From the NCBI GenBank assembly GCA_016124955.1, contig WGMR01000007.1, positions 218,103 to 282,102 of the forward strand: a DNA stretch of 64,000 nt, read 5' to 3'. Below the pieces are notes generated by a model that saw only the letters and a list, made by a program, of their open reading frames with translations, searched no databases and was not told the origin of the DNA. Both the position numbers and the translations under genes were made by a program. The stretch is from Alphaproteobacteria bacterium (lineage in GTDB: Bacteria; Pseudomonadota; Alphaproteobacteria; UBA9219; RFNS01). This document shows positions 1-9,474 of the stretch, one piece after another. Every line of letters starts with the position of its first letter. Position 1 is the first letter of the stretch.

Positions 1-1
1 G

Positions 2-691
2 CGCAGCCCGCCGCACAAAGCAATTCTGATGCTCATCGGCGGCGGCCTGCTGCTTTCGCTGCCTGAAGTCGTCAGTTGGGCAATTCAGTCGATGTTCGGC
101 TATGGCGCCGGCGGCGCTTTCTATTGCCAGCCCGGCGGCGGTACGACCGATGGCGGCGGCGACCTTGCCGCGATGATGGTCAACTTCATCGAAGACATAA
201 AGCAGCCCATTATCGCCGGCGTTGCTGCCATCGCTTTCCTTTTGGGCGTTTTCTATATCGCGCGCGGACTGTTCAAGATCACCCGCTTCGGGCAGGATCC
301 GCGCACGCATTCCATGCATATTATCGTTTCCCAGCTGGTGTTCGGCACCATTCTTGTGGTGTTGTCGCAATCGCTCGGCGGAATGCTGCAAACGATTTTC
401 GGGCAGTCCGAAGTTGCGACCTTTGCCGGGATCGATTGGTCGTCGATCGGCGTTTCAGGTGACACAACCCGCGCCGATGAAGCGATCCGGGCCGCAATTA
501 TCTTTTTCCAGCTTGTTGGGCTGATTGCCTTTCTGCGCGGCTGGGTTATGGTCAAGCATGCGGTCGAAGGCGTGGGCCAGCAAACCATCGGGCAGGGGTT
601 GACGCATGTGATCGGCGGCGCCATTGCCGTAAATATTCCGCTGTTCCTTTATGCCGCGGAGCGGACCTTCGGGGTCAGTTTCGTGGTTTAG
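2..691 (+). CDS. icmC: Type IVB secretion inner-membrane protein IcmC/DotE family (5' partial)
   Basis: Hydrophobic protein of the Dot/Icm (type IVB) apparatus. The reading frame is open from the first base of the window (nine codons before the first ATG at 29), so the true start probably lies upstream and this is a 5'-truncated copy. At least three membrane segments are visible, numbered from the ATG at 29: about residues 58-80, 98-118 and 155-172, plus a hydrophobic stretch near the C-terminus. The assignment rests mainly on synteny: the next three genes are icmD, icmJ and icmB, the exact icmC-D-J-B order of Legionella. In the IncI plasmid the equivalent position holds a Tra membrane protein. 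Family identity is inferred from order, size and topology rather than a diagnostic motif. Confidence 0.7.
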   Translation, partial: RSPPHKAILMLIGGGLLLSLPEVVSWAIQSMFGYGAGGAFYCQPGGGTTDGGGDLAAMMVNFIEDIKQPIIAGVAAIAFLLGVFYIARGLFKITRFGQDPRTHSMHIIVSQLVFGTILVVLSQSLGGMLQTIFGQSEVATFAGIDWSSIGVSGDTTRADEAIRAAIIFFQLVGLIAFLRGWVMVKHAVEGVGQQTIGQGLTHVIGGAIAVNIPLFLYAAERTFGVSFVV

Positions 692-757
692 GGACGCGCG
701 TACGGGTTGTGGTATAATGGTGGGTAAATCGAACAACGATGGAAGAAGGAGGCAAAC

Positions 758-1138
758 ATGAGTAAGCAATTCACCCAAGACCTCGTCGCGGGTGCCCTGA
801 TCGCGGTTACGCTTGGTATGGCGTTTCCGGAAATCTCGCTGGCGCAGGTGACCGACCTGTCCGGCTTCGCGAACCAGACCCAAACTCAGATGGGTACGGT
901 TCCGGGCATCATCACTATGATCCTGTTTGTGGTTGGCGTTTTGTTCGTCGGCCTTGGCATCATCGACCTCAAGAAGCACGCGGATAACCCGAACGGCACG
1001 CCGCTCAAGAACGGCATCGCCAAGACGCTTGCCGGCGGCGCCATGGTCGGCCTGCCTGCGCTGACCGGGTTCTTCAAGAACACGCTCGGCATGTCGGGCA
1101 GCGGTGCGGGTGTCGATGTGGGCGCCCTGAACTTCTAG
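758..1138 (+). CDS. icmD: Type IVB secretion protein IcmD/DotP (TraQ-like)
   Basis: A small membrane protein of 126 aa, close to the roughly 130 aa usual for IcmD. An N-terminal hydrophobic signal (residues 9-30, ending near SLAQ) is followed by a second membrane segment at about 48-68 and a short hydrophobic stretch near 88-105. The start is supported by an excellent ribosome site (AGAAGGAGG) just ahead of the ATG. It lies between the icmC-like gene and icmJ, as in Legionella. IcmD is required for the Dot/Icm machine, but its molecular role is not settled. Confidence 0.82.
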   Translation: MSKQFTQDLVAGALIAVTLGMAFPEISLAQVTDLSGFANQTQTQMGTVPGIITMILFVVGVLFVGLGIIDLKKHADNPNGTPLKNGIAKTLAGGAMVGLPALTGFFKNTLGMSGSGAGVDVGALNF

Positions 1139-1145
1139 GAGCCCT

Positions 1146-1844
1146 ATGACCTTCTCCATCACGCTCGGCGTCAAGCGCAAGCTTGACGCCGGGCAGCCTT
1201 CCCCCGTTCGCAAAAAATCTCCGCCGCCTCGCGTCAATGCCGAGGCGATTTTGCGTCGTGATGACTATACCTGCCAATATTGCGGCTTCCGTTCCAGCCG
1301 CTTTCAGCGCGTAATCCCGCGCGACTGGGCGGCGGCCGATACCAGTGCGAGCAACCTGGTGACGGCCTGCACATTCTGCGAACAATGTTTCGCACTCGAA
1401 ACGGTCACTGCGATGGGCTCCGGCTCTCTGCTTTGGCTGCCTGAAATTTCTCAGGCCGATCTCAATCACATCGCGCGCGCCATCTATGTCGCCAAGGCCG
1501 AGGATAGCGGCCTGGCGACGGCCGCCGACAGCGCGCTTGAAGCCCTGAAGGCCCGCCGCAGCGATATCAAGCGCCGCATCGGCGGCGACGACCCCATGAT
1601 TCTCGCCACCGTGCTTTTGGAAAACCTTGAAGACGACGAATACCGCAAGCGCGGCGAAAAGCTTGATGGCGTGCGGCTTTTGCCGCTCGATAAGCGCGTC
1701 GTGGCCGGGCGGACCGGCGATATCAACCAGTTTCCCGCCATGCTGAACTATTGGCGCAGCGCGGACGGCCCCTTCGGCCAGATCCCCAGCGACAGCTGGC
1801 AGGAAATGCTGCACGCCACCACCGAAACGATCGGCAAGGCCTAG
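1146..1844 (+). CDS. icmJ: IcmJ/DotN, zinc-binding coupling-complex protein
   Basis: IcmJ/DotN is a cytoplasmic zinc-binding protein with an HNH-like fold that joins the type IV coupling complex by binding the DotL tail. Here a Cys-x2-Cys pair at residues 43/46 (CQYCGF) and a second at 75/78 (CTFC), with a further Cys81, give the expected metal site. The protein is 232 aa, slightly longer than the Legionella protein, with a basic Pro-rich extension over residues 10-30. It starts 7 bp after icmD and precedes icmB, the conserved order. Its presence next to icmO and icmP suggests the DotL-DotM-DotN core of the coupling complex is conserved. Confidence 0.85.
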   Translation: MTFSITLGVKRKLDAGQPSPVRKKSPPPRVNAEAILRRDDYTCQYCGFRSSRFQRVIPRDWAAADTSASNLVTACTFCEQCFALETVTAMGSGSLLWLPEISQADLNHIARAIYVAKAEDSGLATAADSALEALKARRSDIKRRIGGDDPMILATVLLENLEDDEYRKRGEKLDGVRLLPLDKRVVAGRTGDINQFPAMLNYWRSADGPFGQIPSDSWQEMLHATTETIGKA

Positions 1845-1909
1845 GCCGCCAACCTTCTTCCGCCTGGCTGCGCTGCTTGCCCGCTCCCCGCCGCCCCTTC
1901 AACCTTGTG

Positions 1910-1924
1910 TTAATAATCTTTTGA
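1910..1924 (+). promoter_or_regulatory. TTAA-N7-TTGA motif in the icmB leader region
   Basis: The 155-bp gap between icmJ and icmB contains an AT-rich patch. TTAA at 1910-1913 is followed after 7 bp by TTGA, one mismatch from the TTAA-N7-TTAA consensus known for the alphaproteobacterial cell-cycle regulator CtrA. Similar arrangements occur at 11819 and 19854. Function is inferred only. Confidence 0.25.
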
Positions 1925-1999
1925 TTTGTTTGGCTGATTCAGTCATTTTGTCTGGGTAGCCCCGTTGTTTCCACCCCGAAGGATTTCCCGGTCCGGCGC

Positions 2000-4981
2000 A
2001 TGCTGAATTTTCTGGACGAATTGTTTGCCGCAGGCCTGCTGGCGGTCCGCCAGCCGGTGGAGGCGTTCATCCAGCTTGAAACCGCCGATGACGAGCGCAC
2101 GCTGGTTACGGCCGACGGTTCGCTGATGACGCTGGTGCGCGTCCATGGCGCAAAACAGATTATCGGCGACAGCGAATATCAATGGATTGTGGATCAGGCG
2201 AGCGTAAAGCTCGGCGCACGCTTCGACCGGCCCGGTCATGCGATGCAATTCTATTTCTTGCGCGACCCCGGTGCGGTCTGGCACGAACTCGACCGCAACA
2301 TGAAGCCAAACCGGCAGGCCGCCAAGGCGGTACAGCTCGATCTCGATGATTTGCTTGGCGAACGCCGCCGTAATCTTGCGCGCTTTCTGGCGCACGAAGA
2401 TATCTATCTGGCATTATGGACGCGGCCCACCGCGGTGCCTGCCGCGGATATGAAAAAGGCGTTCGAAGAGCGCGGCAAGAAGAAGTGGGTCAAAGCCACG
2501 CAGGCCCAGCATCCGCATGCCGCGCTGGAACCGCTCCGGGTGCGCCATAAAAGCTACGTTTCCGCCTCGCTGGCCGCGTTCGAAGATGTCGGGATCAAGG
2601 TCGGCGCCATGGAAGTGCACGAAGCGCTGGCCGCGATCCGGACCAGCATCTATCCTCAGCTGCGCAACGACCAGTGGCGCGCGAACCTGCCGGGCGATCC
2701 GCTTATGCCGCGCTTGCCGAAAAAATCGCGCGATTTTTCCGATGTGCTGTGGCCGCCGCTGCGCCAGCAATTGTCAACGGGCGACGCCAAGATCATTTCC
2801 CCCACCGTTGCCCGGATCGGCGATACGCTTTGGGGCGCGCTGGATCTAACGCTTGCGCCGGCGGAACCTTCGCCCTTCACCCAGTTGCTCGCGCGCCTGA
2901 TCGATAGCGACACGCCCTTCCGCATGTCCTTCCTGATCGAAGGCGGCGGCATGCAGGGCGAAGGGTTCAAGAAATTCATTTCCTCCGTGCTCGCTTTTTC
3001 GAGCGACGTGAACAAATCCATCAAACGTTCGCTCGACGCGCTGCAACATCTTTCGCAGAGCGAACCGATCGTGAAGCTGCGCATTTCCTTTGCAACCTTC
3101 GCCCCCGCCGGGGAAGAGCGGCTGATCGAAACGCGGCTCGCTTCGCTGACGCAGGCGGTCGAATCATGGGGCTATTGCCAGGCTTCCAGCGCAGGCGGCG
3201 ACCCGCTGGAATGCGTGATGTCGTCGGCGCTCGGCGTCGCCTGCGCTTCGACCGCGCCGACCGCGATCGCGCCCTTGCGCGAAGTTGTAAAGCTGCTGCC
3301 GTGGCAGCGCGCCTGCTCGCCGTTCGATGAAGGCTCGGTGCTGTTCCGTACCGCCGATGGCCGTACATGGCCCTACCAGATGGGTACGACGCTCACCACC
3401 ACATGGTTCGATCTGATTTTCGCACAACCCGGCGCCGGTAAATCGGTGCTGATGAACGCGCTCAACCTCGGCACCTGTCTTTCGGCCGGTATCGCGCGCT
3501 TGCCCTTCATCGCCGTGCTCGATATCGGGCCATCTTCCTCCGGCCTTATATCGCTGCTGCGCGATGCGCTGCCGCCCGAACGGCGCTATGAAGCGATGCA
3601 TTTCAAGCTGCGCATGACGCCGGAATATTCGGTCAATCCGTTCGACACCCAGCTCGGCTGCCGCTACCCGATGCCGGATGAGCGTTCCTATCTTGGCGAA
3701 TTGCTGGTGCTGCTCTGCACGCCGCCGGGGCAGGAACAGCCCTATGACGGCATGACGCAACTTGTCGGCTTTGTGGTCGATGAAATGTACCGTTGGCGCG
3801 ACGACAGCGGCGCGAATACGGAAGCGCGCCCCTATCTCGCGCGCGTCGAGGCGGATGTGGACGAAGCCATACAGAAACACGATCTGCGCCTGCCGCCCGA
3901 ACCGTACTGGTGGGAAGTTGTGGATGCGCTGCACGAACGCGAACTGTTCCACGAAGCGATGCTGGCGCAGCGCCACGCCGTGCCGACGCTGGTCGATGCC
4001 GTGACGGCGGCGCGCCGCCCGCAAATTCGTACATTGCTCGAAGAAACCCAGATCGGCGGTTCGGCCGAAGGCGTGATCCACGCGTTCGAGCGCATGATCG
4101 CTTCGGCGGTGCGCGAATTCCCGATCCTCGCTTCGATCACGCGGTTCGATATCGGCGGCGCCCGGGTGTGCGCGGTCGATTTGCAGGATGTGGCGCCGCA
4201 GGGCGACGATAACGCCGACAGGCAGACCGCGATCATGTATATGCTCGCGCGGCATGCGCTGGTGCGGCATTGGTGGATGGGGCCGGATGCGCTGCGCTCG
4301 ATTCCTGAAAAATACCGTGCCTATCACGAGCAGCGCATCCGCGAGATCCGGGAAAGCCCGAAGCGTATTTGCTACGACGAATTCCACCGCACCAGCAAGA
4401 CACCCGCCGTGCGCTCGCAGGTCGTGCGCGACGTGCGCGAAGGCCGTAAATGGGGCGTGCAGATCGTGCTCGCATCCCAATTGCTTGAGGATTTTTCCAG
4501 CGACATGGTCGATCTTGCGACCGGCGTATGGATCTGCGGTACGGCCGTGAGCGAACGCGCGATCAACGCGACCGCGCAATGTTTCGGCCTTTCCGATACC
4601 GCGCGCTGGGTGATGCGTTACCGGCTGACCGGTCCGCGGCCTTCGGGCGCCCCGGTGCTGATGCTGCTCAGCACCAACGAGGGACGTTATGAACAGCATC
4701 TGATCAACACGCTGGGCCCCATTGAGCTGTGGGCGCTTTCGACATCGGCCGAAGACGTGACGCTGCGTACGCGCCTTTACGAAAAACTCGGTGCCGCCCG
4801 CGCCAGGCAGGTGCTGGCGCAGAACTTCCCCGGCGGCAGCGCGCGGCAGGAAATCCGCCGTCGCGTGATCATGCGCACCGAAAGCGGCGAGGTCGAAAGC
4901 GGTGCTTCGACCGTTGTTGTGCAGGAGCTGGTCGATGAGCTGGCGGCTCAGGTGCTGGGCCATGGGGCCGAGCAAACATGA
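2000..4981 (+). CDS. icmB: IcmB/DotO type IVB secretion ATPase (TraU-like)
   Basis: VirB4-type cytoplasmic ATPase that energises assembly and secretion of the Dot/Icm apparatus; in Legionella it forms a hexamer that docks DotB. The protein is 993 aa, close to the roughly 1009 aa of Legionella IcmB. The Walker A motif is AQPGAGKS at residues 475-482. A later motif, KRICYDEFH near residues 788-796, fits the Walker B region, followed by QIVLASQL about 30 residues on. The N-terminus (LETADDERTLVTADGSL) matches the IcmB opening. The ribosome site ahead of the ATG is weak (AAGGA about 17 bp upstream). It follows icmJ and is followed by icmP. Confidence 0.93.
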   Translation: MLNFLDELFAAGLLAVRQPVEAFIQLETADDERTLVTADGSLMTLVRVHGAKQIIGDSEYQWIVDQASVKLGARFDRPGHAMQFYFLRDPGAVWHELDRNMKPNRQAAKAVQLDLDDLLGERRRNLARFLAHEDIYLALWTRPTAVPAADMKKAFEERGKKKWVKATQAQHPHAALEPLRVRHKSYVSASLAAFEDVGIKVGAMEVHEALAAIRTSIYPQLRNDQWRANLPGDPLMPRLPKKSRDFSDVLWPPLRQQLSTGDAKIISPTVARIGDTLWGALDLTLAPAEPSPFTQLLARLIDSDTPFRMSFLIEGGGMQGEGFKKFISSVLAFSSDVNKSIKRSLDALQHLSQSEPIVKLRISFATFAPAGEERLIETRLASLTQAVESWGYCQASSAGGDPLECVMSSALGVACASTAPTAIAPLREVVKLLPWQRACSPFDEGSVLFRTADGRTWPYQMGTTLTTTWFDLIFAQPGAGKSVLMNALNLGTCLSAGIARLPFIAVLDIGPSSSGLISLLRDALPPERRYEAMHFKLRMTPEYSVNPFDTQLGCRYPMPDERSYLGELLVLLCTPPGQEQPYDGMTQLVGFVVDEMYRWRDDSGANTEARPYLARVEADVDEAIQKHDLRLPPEPYWWEVVDALHERELFHEAMLAQRHAVPTLVDAVTAARRPQIRTLLEETQIGGSAEGVIHAFERMIASAVREFPILASITRFDIGGARVCAVDLQDVAPQGDDNADRQTAIMYMLARHALVRHWWMGPDALRSIPEKYRAYHEQRIREIRESPKRICYDEFHRTSKTPAVRSQVVRDVREGRKWGVQIVLASQLLEDFSSDMVDLATGVWICGTAVSERAINATAQCFGLSDTARWVMRYRLTGPRPSGAPVLMLLSTNEGRYEQHLINTLGPIELWALSTSAEDVTLRTRLYEKLGAARARQVLAQNFPGGSARQEIRRRVIMRTESGEVESGASTVVVQELVDELAAQVLGHGAEQT

Positions 4982-5051
4982 GAGACGGGATGACGGGCGC
5001 GCCGAAAGGCGCTAGGTTGCGGCATGCAAGCATGGCATACGGGGTGAAGCA

Positions 5052-6236
5052 ATGAGCGGCGGAGGCGGCGGAGGCAGGGACGACAGTTCAACGGCATTCT
5101 TCTTCCTGCTGATTTTTCTGTTCGTGGTCGGGGCGCTGGCCTGGTATTTCCTCGGCGTTTATTTCATGGAAGCCATGCGCTGGCTGCGTGTCGGCGAACT
5201 GAGCATCATCAATGGCCTGACCGGCAACCATGGCGACTGGCTCGAATTCATCAAGAATGCGACCGCCGCCAAGGAACAGACGGTGCCGCCAACCCGCTTC
5301 ACCAGCGATGTTTCGGCGCAGGTCAACGGTATCGTGATGTACTATATCAAGTGGCCGGCGGTGCTGGTCATTGGCGGAATCGGCGTCTATGCCGCCTTTT
5401 TCTCCAATCGCGTCGGCTTTACCCACAACTTTAATCTTGAAACGCTGATCAAATACCAGGCCAAGGTGTGGCCGGTGATCAACCCGATCGTCGATTTCGA
5501 TCCGATCAATTCCAGCGCCCGCAATTACAATACGCCCGTGCCCAGCACGCTGCCGCTGTTTGCCGAAGCGCTGGCGCCGGAAGAATGGATCGCCTTTCAC
5601 CGCATCAAGGTCGTGAACGGCATCCCCGAACGCGAAGCCACCCGGCGCGCCTTTACCCAGCAACTCGGCCCGCGCTGGAACGGCTTCGGCAACGTGCCGA
5701 TCCACATCAAGGCGTTGATTGCGGCTTTCGCGGTCAAGGGCGCGCAGCGCCGCGAGGAGGCCGAGGAATTGCTGGGCGAGATCGCGATGTGCTGGTCGCA
5801 CAAGGCCGGGCTGGTGGTGACAGATAAATTACGCGAGAAAATCGAGAAAATTTTACGCGATCCGGAGCTGGGCGGGACGATCGAGCCCGTCGCGGCGCGT
5901 TATGCGTGGCGCACGACCGCGATGATCGGCATGCTGAAATGGGCGCGCGCCATGGGCGGCGTGCTCGCGCCCGCACAATTTCTGTGGTTGCGCGGCGCCG
6001 ACCGCGATCTTTGGTACCCGCTCAACAATTTCGGCCGCCGGGCGTTCCATAGCGAAGGCGCCGGCGCCATGGCGCATTTCATGGCCGAGGAGATTGCGCA
6101 AAAGCCCTTGCCCATACCGCGCATCGATACCGCGATCGTGACGCTGAACCAGTATCTTGCCAATACGCAGGCCAAGATTCCGCCGCTTGCGGAAAACGGA
6201 AAAGCTGGCAAAGTAGGACGTTCGAAGGCAAAGTAA
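5052..6236 (+). CDS. icmP: IcmP/DotM coupling-complex membrane protein (TrbA-like)
   Basis: DotM is an inner-membrane partner of the DotL coupling ATPase and helps recruit effectors through its cytoplasmic domain. This 394-aa protein (Legionella about 376 aa) begins with a Gly-rich stretch, has a membrane segment at residues 15-35, a second hydrophobic segment at about 97-115, and a large cytoplasmic region rich in helices. The ribosome site GGGGTGAAG is well placed before the ATG. It sits upstream of icmO with one small gene between them; in Legionella icmP and icmO are adjacent. Confidence 0.88.
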   Translation: MSGGGGGGRDDSSTAFFFLLIFLFVVGALAWYFLGVYFMEAMRWLRVGELSIINGLTGNHGDWLEFIKNATAAKEQTVPPTRFTSDVSAQVNGIVMYYIKWPAVLVIGGIGVYAAFFSNRVGFTHNFNLETLIKYQAKVWPVINPIVDFDPINSSARNYNTPVPSTLPLFAEALAPEEWIAFHRIKVVNGIPEREATRRAFTQQLGPRWNGFGNVPIHIKALIAAFAVKGAQRREEAEELLGEIAMCWSHKAGLVVTDKLREKIEKILRDPELGGTIEPVAARYAWRTTAMIGMLKWARAMGGVLAPAQFLWLRGADRDLWYPLNNFGRRAFHSEGAGAMAHFMAEEIAQKPLPIPRIDTAIVTLNQYLANTQAKIPPLAENGKAGKVGRSKAK

Positions 6237-6257
6237 AAGAAAGGTGAAGGGGGAAAC

Positions 6258-6731
6258 ATGATGGTTGCAACCAAGGCCACGATCAACGAACGGGCGCTTG
6301 TTGCGCTGTTCCGCGATAGCAACCCGCCGACCGTTTGGCGCATGGATCTCGATAAAAATCACAGCTTTGCCGTCGCCATTCAGGGCAAGGAAGGCGAATG
6401 GGAACTCGGGATCATGTCGTCGCGCGGTGAATTTACCGTGGTGGCGCGCTTCGCCACGCGGGAAGAGGTTGATACCGCCTTCGCATGCGTGCAGCGCGCG
6501 CTTATGTCCTCGCCCTCCAGCTTGCTGAACAAAGTGATCCGCACCGCCGCCATCACCGCGACGATCACGGTCATTTTGCTGATCGGCGCTGTTGCGCTTA
6601 ACGGTGTTTCAAGCGGCGATGCTGGCGGCAAAATCGGCGTAGCGCAAATCCAGCCGGGACAAGTGGCGTTACCGGCGCCGACACCTTCGGGCATTCCCTT
6701 GTCGGCCGACGAAGTGCTGCAGGCGCCGTAA
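6258..6731 (+). CDS. Unknown single-span membrane protein between icmP and icmO
   Basis: A 157-aa protein with a good ribosome site (AGGGGGAA) 21 bp after icmP. Residues 1-90 form a mixed soluble region with several Trp and acidic residues, then one membrane segment lies at about 95-117, and the C-terminal 40 residues are Pro/Ala-rich and presumably periplasmic. I do not recognise the family. Its place inside the icmP-icmO block suggests a component or adaptor of the coupling complex. In IncI plasmids a thioredoxin-like gene (trbB) sits between the dotM and dotL homologues; this protein has no CxxC and is not that gene. Confidence 0.7.
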   Translation: MMVATKATINERALVALFRDSNPPTVWRMDLDKNHSFAVAIQGKEGEWELGIMSSRGEFTVVARFATREEVDTAFACVQRALMSSPSSLLNKVIRTAAITATITVILLIGAVALNGVSSGDAGGKIGVAQIQPGQVALPAPTPSGIPLSADEVLQAP

Positions 6732-6898
6732 GTGCCTGAAATGCATGAAGCCGGCGTTTGCGCGCCGGAGGGCGTTGGTGGCAGAGGGACAGGAAAGACA
6801 AGATTTTTGCGGCGTTTTAAGGTATATTAACCGTCCAATCGTAAGGCATGGATGGGGTTGTTTGCAGCCCCGTTTTGGCAAGACAGCGGAAGAGCAGC

Positions 6899-9430
6899 AT
6901 GGTTACGCCAGTCCAAGACATGCAAATGAAGGAAGCCTATTGGTACCGGGATATAAGCCCGTTATCATCGCGCTTCTTGCTGTTCATGAGCAAGATGGAG
7001 CATTGCGGGCTGATCATGATCGGCCTCGCGCTCTCCCTCGCTCTTTCGCCCGAATTCTCGACGCTTGCGGATTTCGTCCTGCTCTTCGGGTTGCTGTATT
7101 ACCGCTGGGTGCTGAAAAGCCCGTTCAAACTTCCCTTTAAATTGCCGGCCTATGCGGGCCGCAAGATCCGCGATCCCAACAACCCTGTGCCGGGCACCGG
7201 CGCTCCGGGCAAGGCCGAAGGCATCCTTTTCATCGGCAACGAAAACCCCACCGGCAAGGAAGCCTGGGTAACCAATAGCGATGCGCGCACGCACTTCCTG
7301 TATATCGGCACCACCGGCGCCGGTAAGACGGAAGGGCTTAAATCGCTTGTCACCAATTCGCTGACTTGGGGTTCGGGCTACGTTTACGTTGACGGCAAGG
7401 CGGACACCGATTTGTGGGCCGATTTGTATTCCGTCGCCCGCCGTTTCGGCCGCGATGACGACGTGCTGATTTTGAATTACATGACCGGCAACTCGGACGA
7501 CGGCGCGGTTTCCAATTCGATGAACCCGTTTTCGAACGGTTCGGCTTCCTATCTCAGCAACATGATCGTCAGCCTGATGCCGGATGCGGGCGGCGATAAC
7601 GCGATGTGGAAAGAGCGCGCGGTGGCGCTGATGTTCGCGCTGATGCCCGCGCTGACATGGAAGCGCGACAAGCAGGGTCTTTTGCTCGATGTCGGCGTGG
7701 TGCGCGATCATCTCGAGCTCGGGCCCATCATCCGCCTTTCGCGCGATCCCAACATGCCCGAACGCGTGGTGCGCGGCTTGCAGGGCTATTTGAATACGCT
7801 GCCGGGCTTCGTTGACGAAGCGTTCGATGACGAAGGCCATGAGCGCCCGCCTTCGCCCGACCAGCCGATGTACGATTTGCAGGTCGCGCGCCAGCAACAC
7901 GGCTATCTTTCGATGCAATATACCCGCGCGCTGCAATCGCTGGCCGACGAATACGGCTATATCTTCAAGGCGCAGCTGGCGGATATCGACGTGCTCGATG
8001 TCGTGCTCAACCGCCGCATCCTGATCGCGCTGATCCCGGCTTTGGAAAAATCGGGCGATGAAGCCGCCAACCTCGGTAAAATCATCGCCGCCTGCCTGAA
8101 GGGTATGATGGGCATGACGCTCGGCAACACGGTCGAAGGCACGTGGGAAGCTGCGATCGGCGCCAAGCAGGCGAAATCGATGGCATCTTTCATGACGGTG
8201 TTCGACGAAGTTGGCTACTATACCGCGCCCGGCATGGCGGTGATGGCGGCGCAGGCGCGTTCATTGGGGTTCTCGATGGTGTTCGCGGCGCAGGATATTC
8301 CGGCCATGGAAAAACGCGTGAAGCAGGAAGCGCGCTCGATCCTCGGCAACTGTAACATCAAGATGTTCGGCAAGATCGAAGACCCGCTCGATACCAAGAA
8401 ATTCTATATGGACCAGGTGGGCGACGAATACATGGCGGTCGCTTCGAACTTCAGCGTGCCGACCGGCAGCATCGGCAGCCTGTTTTCCGATACCGCCTTC
8501 GTCGATACCAAACAGACGGGCAAGTTCGAGCTTCGGCCCCGCACCACTTTCGATAAGGCGCGCAAATTGCGCGAAGGCGAAGTGTTTATCTTCTATTACG
8601 AATTTTTCTCGAAGCTGCGGTTGCTGCACATCAAGCCGCCAAAGGTAAGAGCGTTGCGCGTGCACAAATTCCTTCCGGTTCCCGGCACCACGTCATCAAC
8701 TGGCGCGCGCGAACGCGCGATGCATGATCTGACCGCAAGCCTGAAAGATCCGGACTGGAAGGCGGAAGATGCCTCGCAGCCCGCCAAGGTCACGCCGGAG
8801 CTGACCGCGCTTGCGGTCAATTACGAAACCGCGAAAAGCGCGGGCAAAACGCCGGTCGAGGCCGGCGCGATTGCGGTCGCATCGCTGGCCGAACTTGCGG
8901 CCGGTATCGGCGGCGATGATGCGGAAACGCCCGTCGCCCGCGAAACCGCCGGTGACGGCACGGGTGCGCCGCCCGCCCGCCCGGCGCCGCAAGAAGCGAA
9001 GCCGGAACCCGAAAGCGCGCCCGCGGCTCCGCAACAAACGGCCCCGGTGCAGGCCCGCCAAGCTGCGCCAGAACAGGAATTCCGCGAAGTGCCGCCGCTG
9101 CGCGCGGGCGACGAAAGCGCTGTGCCGGTTGGTGCGGGCGCCGTGCCGGGTGCCGCGCCGCCATTGCGGCAAGGCGATGAAGGCGTGGTGCCAGGCGGCG
9201 GGCATCAGGAAACCCCCGGCGTCGGCGGCCCGCCGCGCAAAATGGGCGGCGGCGCGGGCGATTTCAGCGTCGTGACCAAAAGCGGCGATGTGCAGATAAG
9301 CGAAAAGGATCTTGTTTTGCCGAGCGATGTTGCCGATGTCGTGCGCAAGAGCGCGAACGCGCTCAGCCGCGGCCTGTTCGGTGCGAATAAGGGCGCGGGC
9401 GGTGCGGCGGGCACCGACGACGCGGAATAG
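6899..9430 (+). CDS. icmO: IcmO/DotL type IV coupling ATPase (TrbC-like)
   Basis: Coupling protein that receives substrates and feeds them to the type IVB channel. Two hydrophobic segments at about residues 27-60 are followed by a VirD4/FtsK-type ATPase with Walker A GTTGAGKT (137-144) and an F-x-D-E Walker B (VFDEVGYY, near residue 437). The start at 6899 has a ribosome site (GCGGAAGAG); an in-frame ATG at 6848 would add 17 residues but has poor spacing. The 843-aa protein is longer than Legionella DotL because of a Pro/Ala/Gly-rich tail after about residue 680. This tail holds a 22-residue-period repeat (PPLRxGDExxVPxG at 731-747 and 753-768). In Legionella the DotL tail binds DotN and the IcmS/IcmW adaptors. 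Confidence 0.92.
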   Translation: MVTPVQDMQMKEAYWYRDISPLSSRFLLFMSKMEHCGLIMIGLALSLALSPEFSTLADFVLLFGLLYYRWVLKSPFKLPFKLPAYAGRKIRDPNNPVPGTGAPGKAEGILFIGNENPTGKEAWVTNSDARTHFLYIGTTGAGKTEGLKSLVTNSLTWGSGYVYVDGKADTDLWADLYSVARRFGRDDDVLILNYMTGNSDDGAVSNSMNPFSNGSASYLSNMIVSLMPDAGGDNAMWKERAVALMFALMPALTWKRDKQGLLLDVGVVRDHLELGPIIRLSRDPNMPERVVRGLQGYLNTLPGFVDEAFDDEGHERPPSPDQPMYDLQVARQQHGYLSMQYTRALQSLADEYGYIFKAQLADIDVLDVVLNRRILIALIPALEKSGDEAANLGKIIAACLKGMMGMTLGNTVEGTWEAAIGAKQAKSMASFMTVFDEVGYYTAPGMAVMAAQARSLGFSMVFAAQDIPAMEKRVKQEARSILGNCNIKMFGKIEDPLDTKKFYMDQVGDEYMAVASNFSVPTGSIGSLFSDTAFVDTKQTGKFELRPRTTFDKARKLREGEVFIFYYEFFSKLRLLHIKPPKVRALRVHKFLPVPGTTSSTGARERAMHDLTASLKDPDWKAEDASQPAKVTPELTALAVNYETAKSAGKTPVEAGAIAVASLAELAAGIGGDDAETPVARETAGDGTGAPPARPAPQEAKPEPESAPAAPQQTAPVQARQAAPEQEFREVPPLRAGDESAVPVGAGAVPGAAPPLRQGDEGVVPGGGHQETPGVGGPPRKMGGGAGDFSVVTKSGDVQISEKDLVLPSDVADVVRKSANALSRGLFGANKGAGGAAGTDDAE

Positions 9431-9474
9431 CCGGCCGCCTTCCGGCCCGTTGCTTTCTCTGATATCTGTTCGGC

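Noticed and set aside
3164-4975. Long minus-strand open frame (603 codons) opposite icmB
   Set aside because: It is antisense to a clear, full-length IcmB gene, has a His/Arg-rich composition typical of GC-rich shadow frames and matches no known protein.
6848-6898. Upstream start for icmO
   Set aside because: Its ribosome-binding sequence is only about one base from the ATG, whereas the ATG at 6899 has a well-spaced GGAAGAG.
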